This document shows positions 6,902 to 7,469 of a stretch of DNA of 7,469 bases, piece by piece. Source of the stretch: Acidobacteriota bacterium (lineage in GTDB: Bacteria > Acidobacteriota > Terriglobia > Terriglobales > SCQP01); contig JAKATS010000392.1 in NCBI GenBank assembly GCA_021818645.1, forward strand, positions 1-7,469, in the 5' to 3' direction. Position numbers and translations under genes: made by a program. The notes under the pieces were generated by a model that was not told where the DNA came from, made no database searches, and worked only from the letters and a program-made list of their open reading frames with translations. Position 1 is the stretch's first letter, and the number at the start of each line of letters is the position of its first letter.

Positions 6902-7469
6902 TCATGCAACCGCAACCCGGTCGTCCATACTATATACATTGAATTCTTTTCTGATCATGCAGCACATCTCCGCCATATATGCCAACTCTTGCCGCCTTAT
7001 TCCCTGATGAATCGGCAGTTCGATCAGCGTGCGGCGCAGGGTGCGGCTCTCTTCAAAATCATCGCCTTCAGGGCCCTCCGCCCAGGTCTGCACGGCCATG
7101 ATCCCGGCCCGCCAGAGACGACGGCAGAATTCCGGTTTTTGTGGAACCCGCAATAAAAAAAACAGCGGCACATCACCCGGACCTAAACCTGGCAGCGGAT
7201 CTGGCCAGCCGTTCCGTTCCAGTTCGCGGCCCAGAATTTCATAATTGATCCGCCGCCGGTTTACGATATCCCTCCAGTCCTGCGCCCGTACCACGCTGCG
7301 CACCCAGGCTGAGGCGCGCCAGCGCGAGCGTACTGCTTCAAATTCGTTCAGCCCGGTCATAGCCAATCGCGGCCATAACTTCGGCCGCCAGCCGCTCAGT
7401 ATTCCGGTCAGGCGCGCAAAGCGCGCCGGCCCGGGCGTGCGACGCCAGAATCCGATCAGCGTATGCGCA
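6902..7469 (-). CDS. DegT/DnrJ/EryC1-type PLP aminotransferase, C-terminal part
   Basis: The frame is open to the right edge, giving 188 visible C-terminal residues; the N-terminal domain with the PLP lysine is off-window. The visible part carries the marks of the C-terminal domain of sugar aminotransferases of the DegT/DnrJ/EryC1/StrS family: NRRRINYEILGREL (about 70-83), GDVPLFFLLRV (about 98-108), RRLWRAGIMAVQTW (about 116-129) and LPIHQGIRRQELAYMAEM (about 151-168), where LPIHQ is typical. Such enzymes add an amino group to nucleotide-linked keto-sugars for surface polysaccharides or glycans. The apparent TTG start at 7366 is not the true start, since the frame continues upstream with plausible family-like sequence. 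The next gene downstream is a membrane glycosyltransferase, consistent with a glycan role. The substrate cannot be inferred, and a family member that lost catalysis is possible because the active site is unseen. Confidence 0.78.
   Translation of the reverse strand, partial: AHTLIGFWRRTPGPARFARLTGILSGWRPKLWPRLAMTGLNEFEAVRSRWRASAWVRSVVRAQDWRDIVNRRRINYEILGRELERNGWPDPLPGLGPGDVPLFFLLRVPQKPEFCRRLWRAGIMAVQTWAEGPEGDDFEESRTLRRTLIELPIHQGIRRQELAYMAEMCCMIRKEFNVYSMDDRVAVA

Noticed and set aside
6902..7366. A complete 154-aa protein starting at TTG 7366
   Set aside because: The frame stays open to the window edge and the sequence is the C-terminal domain of a longer aminotransferase, so the gene is cut by the window instead of being short.
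1..7469. Defence system, CRISPR array, insertion sequence, prophage or tRNA
   Set aside because: No regularly spaced repeats, terminal inverted repeats, transposase or integrase motifs, nuclease motifs or tRNA-like cloverleaf were seen on either strand.

Overview
The window is moderately GC-rich bacterial chromosomal DNA with no sign of phage, transposon, CRISPR, tRNA or rRNA. The best guess for the organism is an acidobacterium (class Terriglobia type). This rests on the style of three proteins: a lipoprotein combining a 'GTIT..GLYTAP' Ig-like module, an IPT/TIG-like module and a repetitive C-terminal part; a TMTC-like membrane glycosyltransferase with a short TPR tail; and a small Cys-rich 'CPYF...CNLG...CPHF' protein. 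The taxonomic call is inference and was not checked against a database.

Left part (1-2501, minus strand): a two-gene threonine catabolism operon, tdh then kbl. Tdh (1479-2501) oxidises L-threonine to 2-amino-3-ketobutyrate. Kbl (202-1398) cleaves that with CoA to glycine and acetyl-CoA. Both are intact, have all expected catalytic residues and match the usual family lengths. Downstream of kbl, positions 1-201 hold no convincing gene but several short palindromes.

Middle (2502-4586): a 159-bp divergent intergenic region with a TATAAT box, then on the plus strand a 641-aa secreted lipoprotein (2661-4586). It has a clear LAGC lipobox, an Ig-like domain, an IPT/TIG-like domain and a probable beta-propeller-like C-terminal part.

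Right part (4604-7469, minus strand): a probable three-gene operon that enters from beyond the right edge. In transcription order it holds the C-terminal part of a DegT/DnrJ/EryC1-type PLP aminotransferase (6902-7469, start off-window), a 613-aa TMTC/DUF1736-like polytopic glycosyltransferase with TPRs (5025-6866), and a 146-aa uncharacterised Cys-rich protein (4604-5044). The last gene begins inside the end of the glycosyltransferase gene. This cluster looks like cell-surface sugar or protein-glycosylation machinery. It converges on the lipoprotein gene with only 17 bp between stop codons, and a 7-bp inverted repeat brackets the junction.

The least explained item is the small Cys-rich protein translationally coupled to the glycosyltransferase. 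The rest is recognisable at family level.
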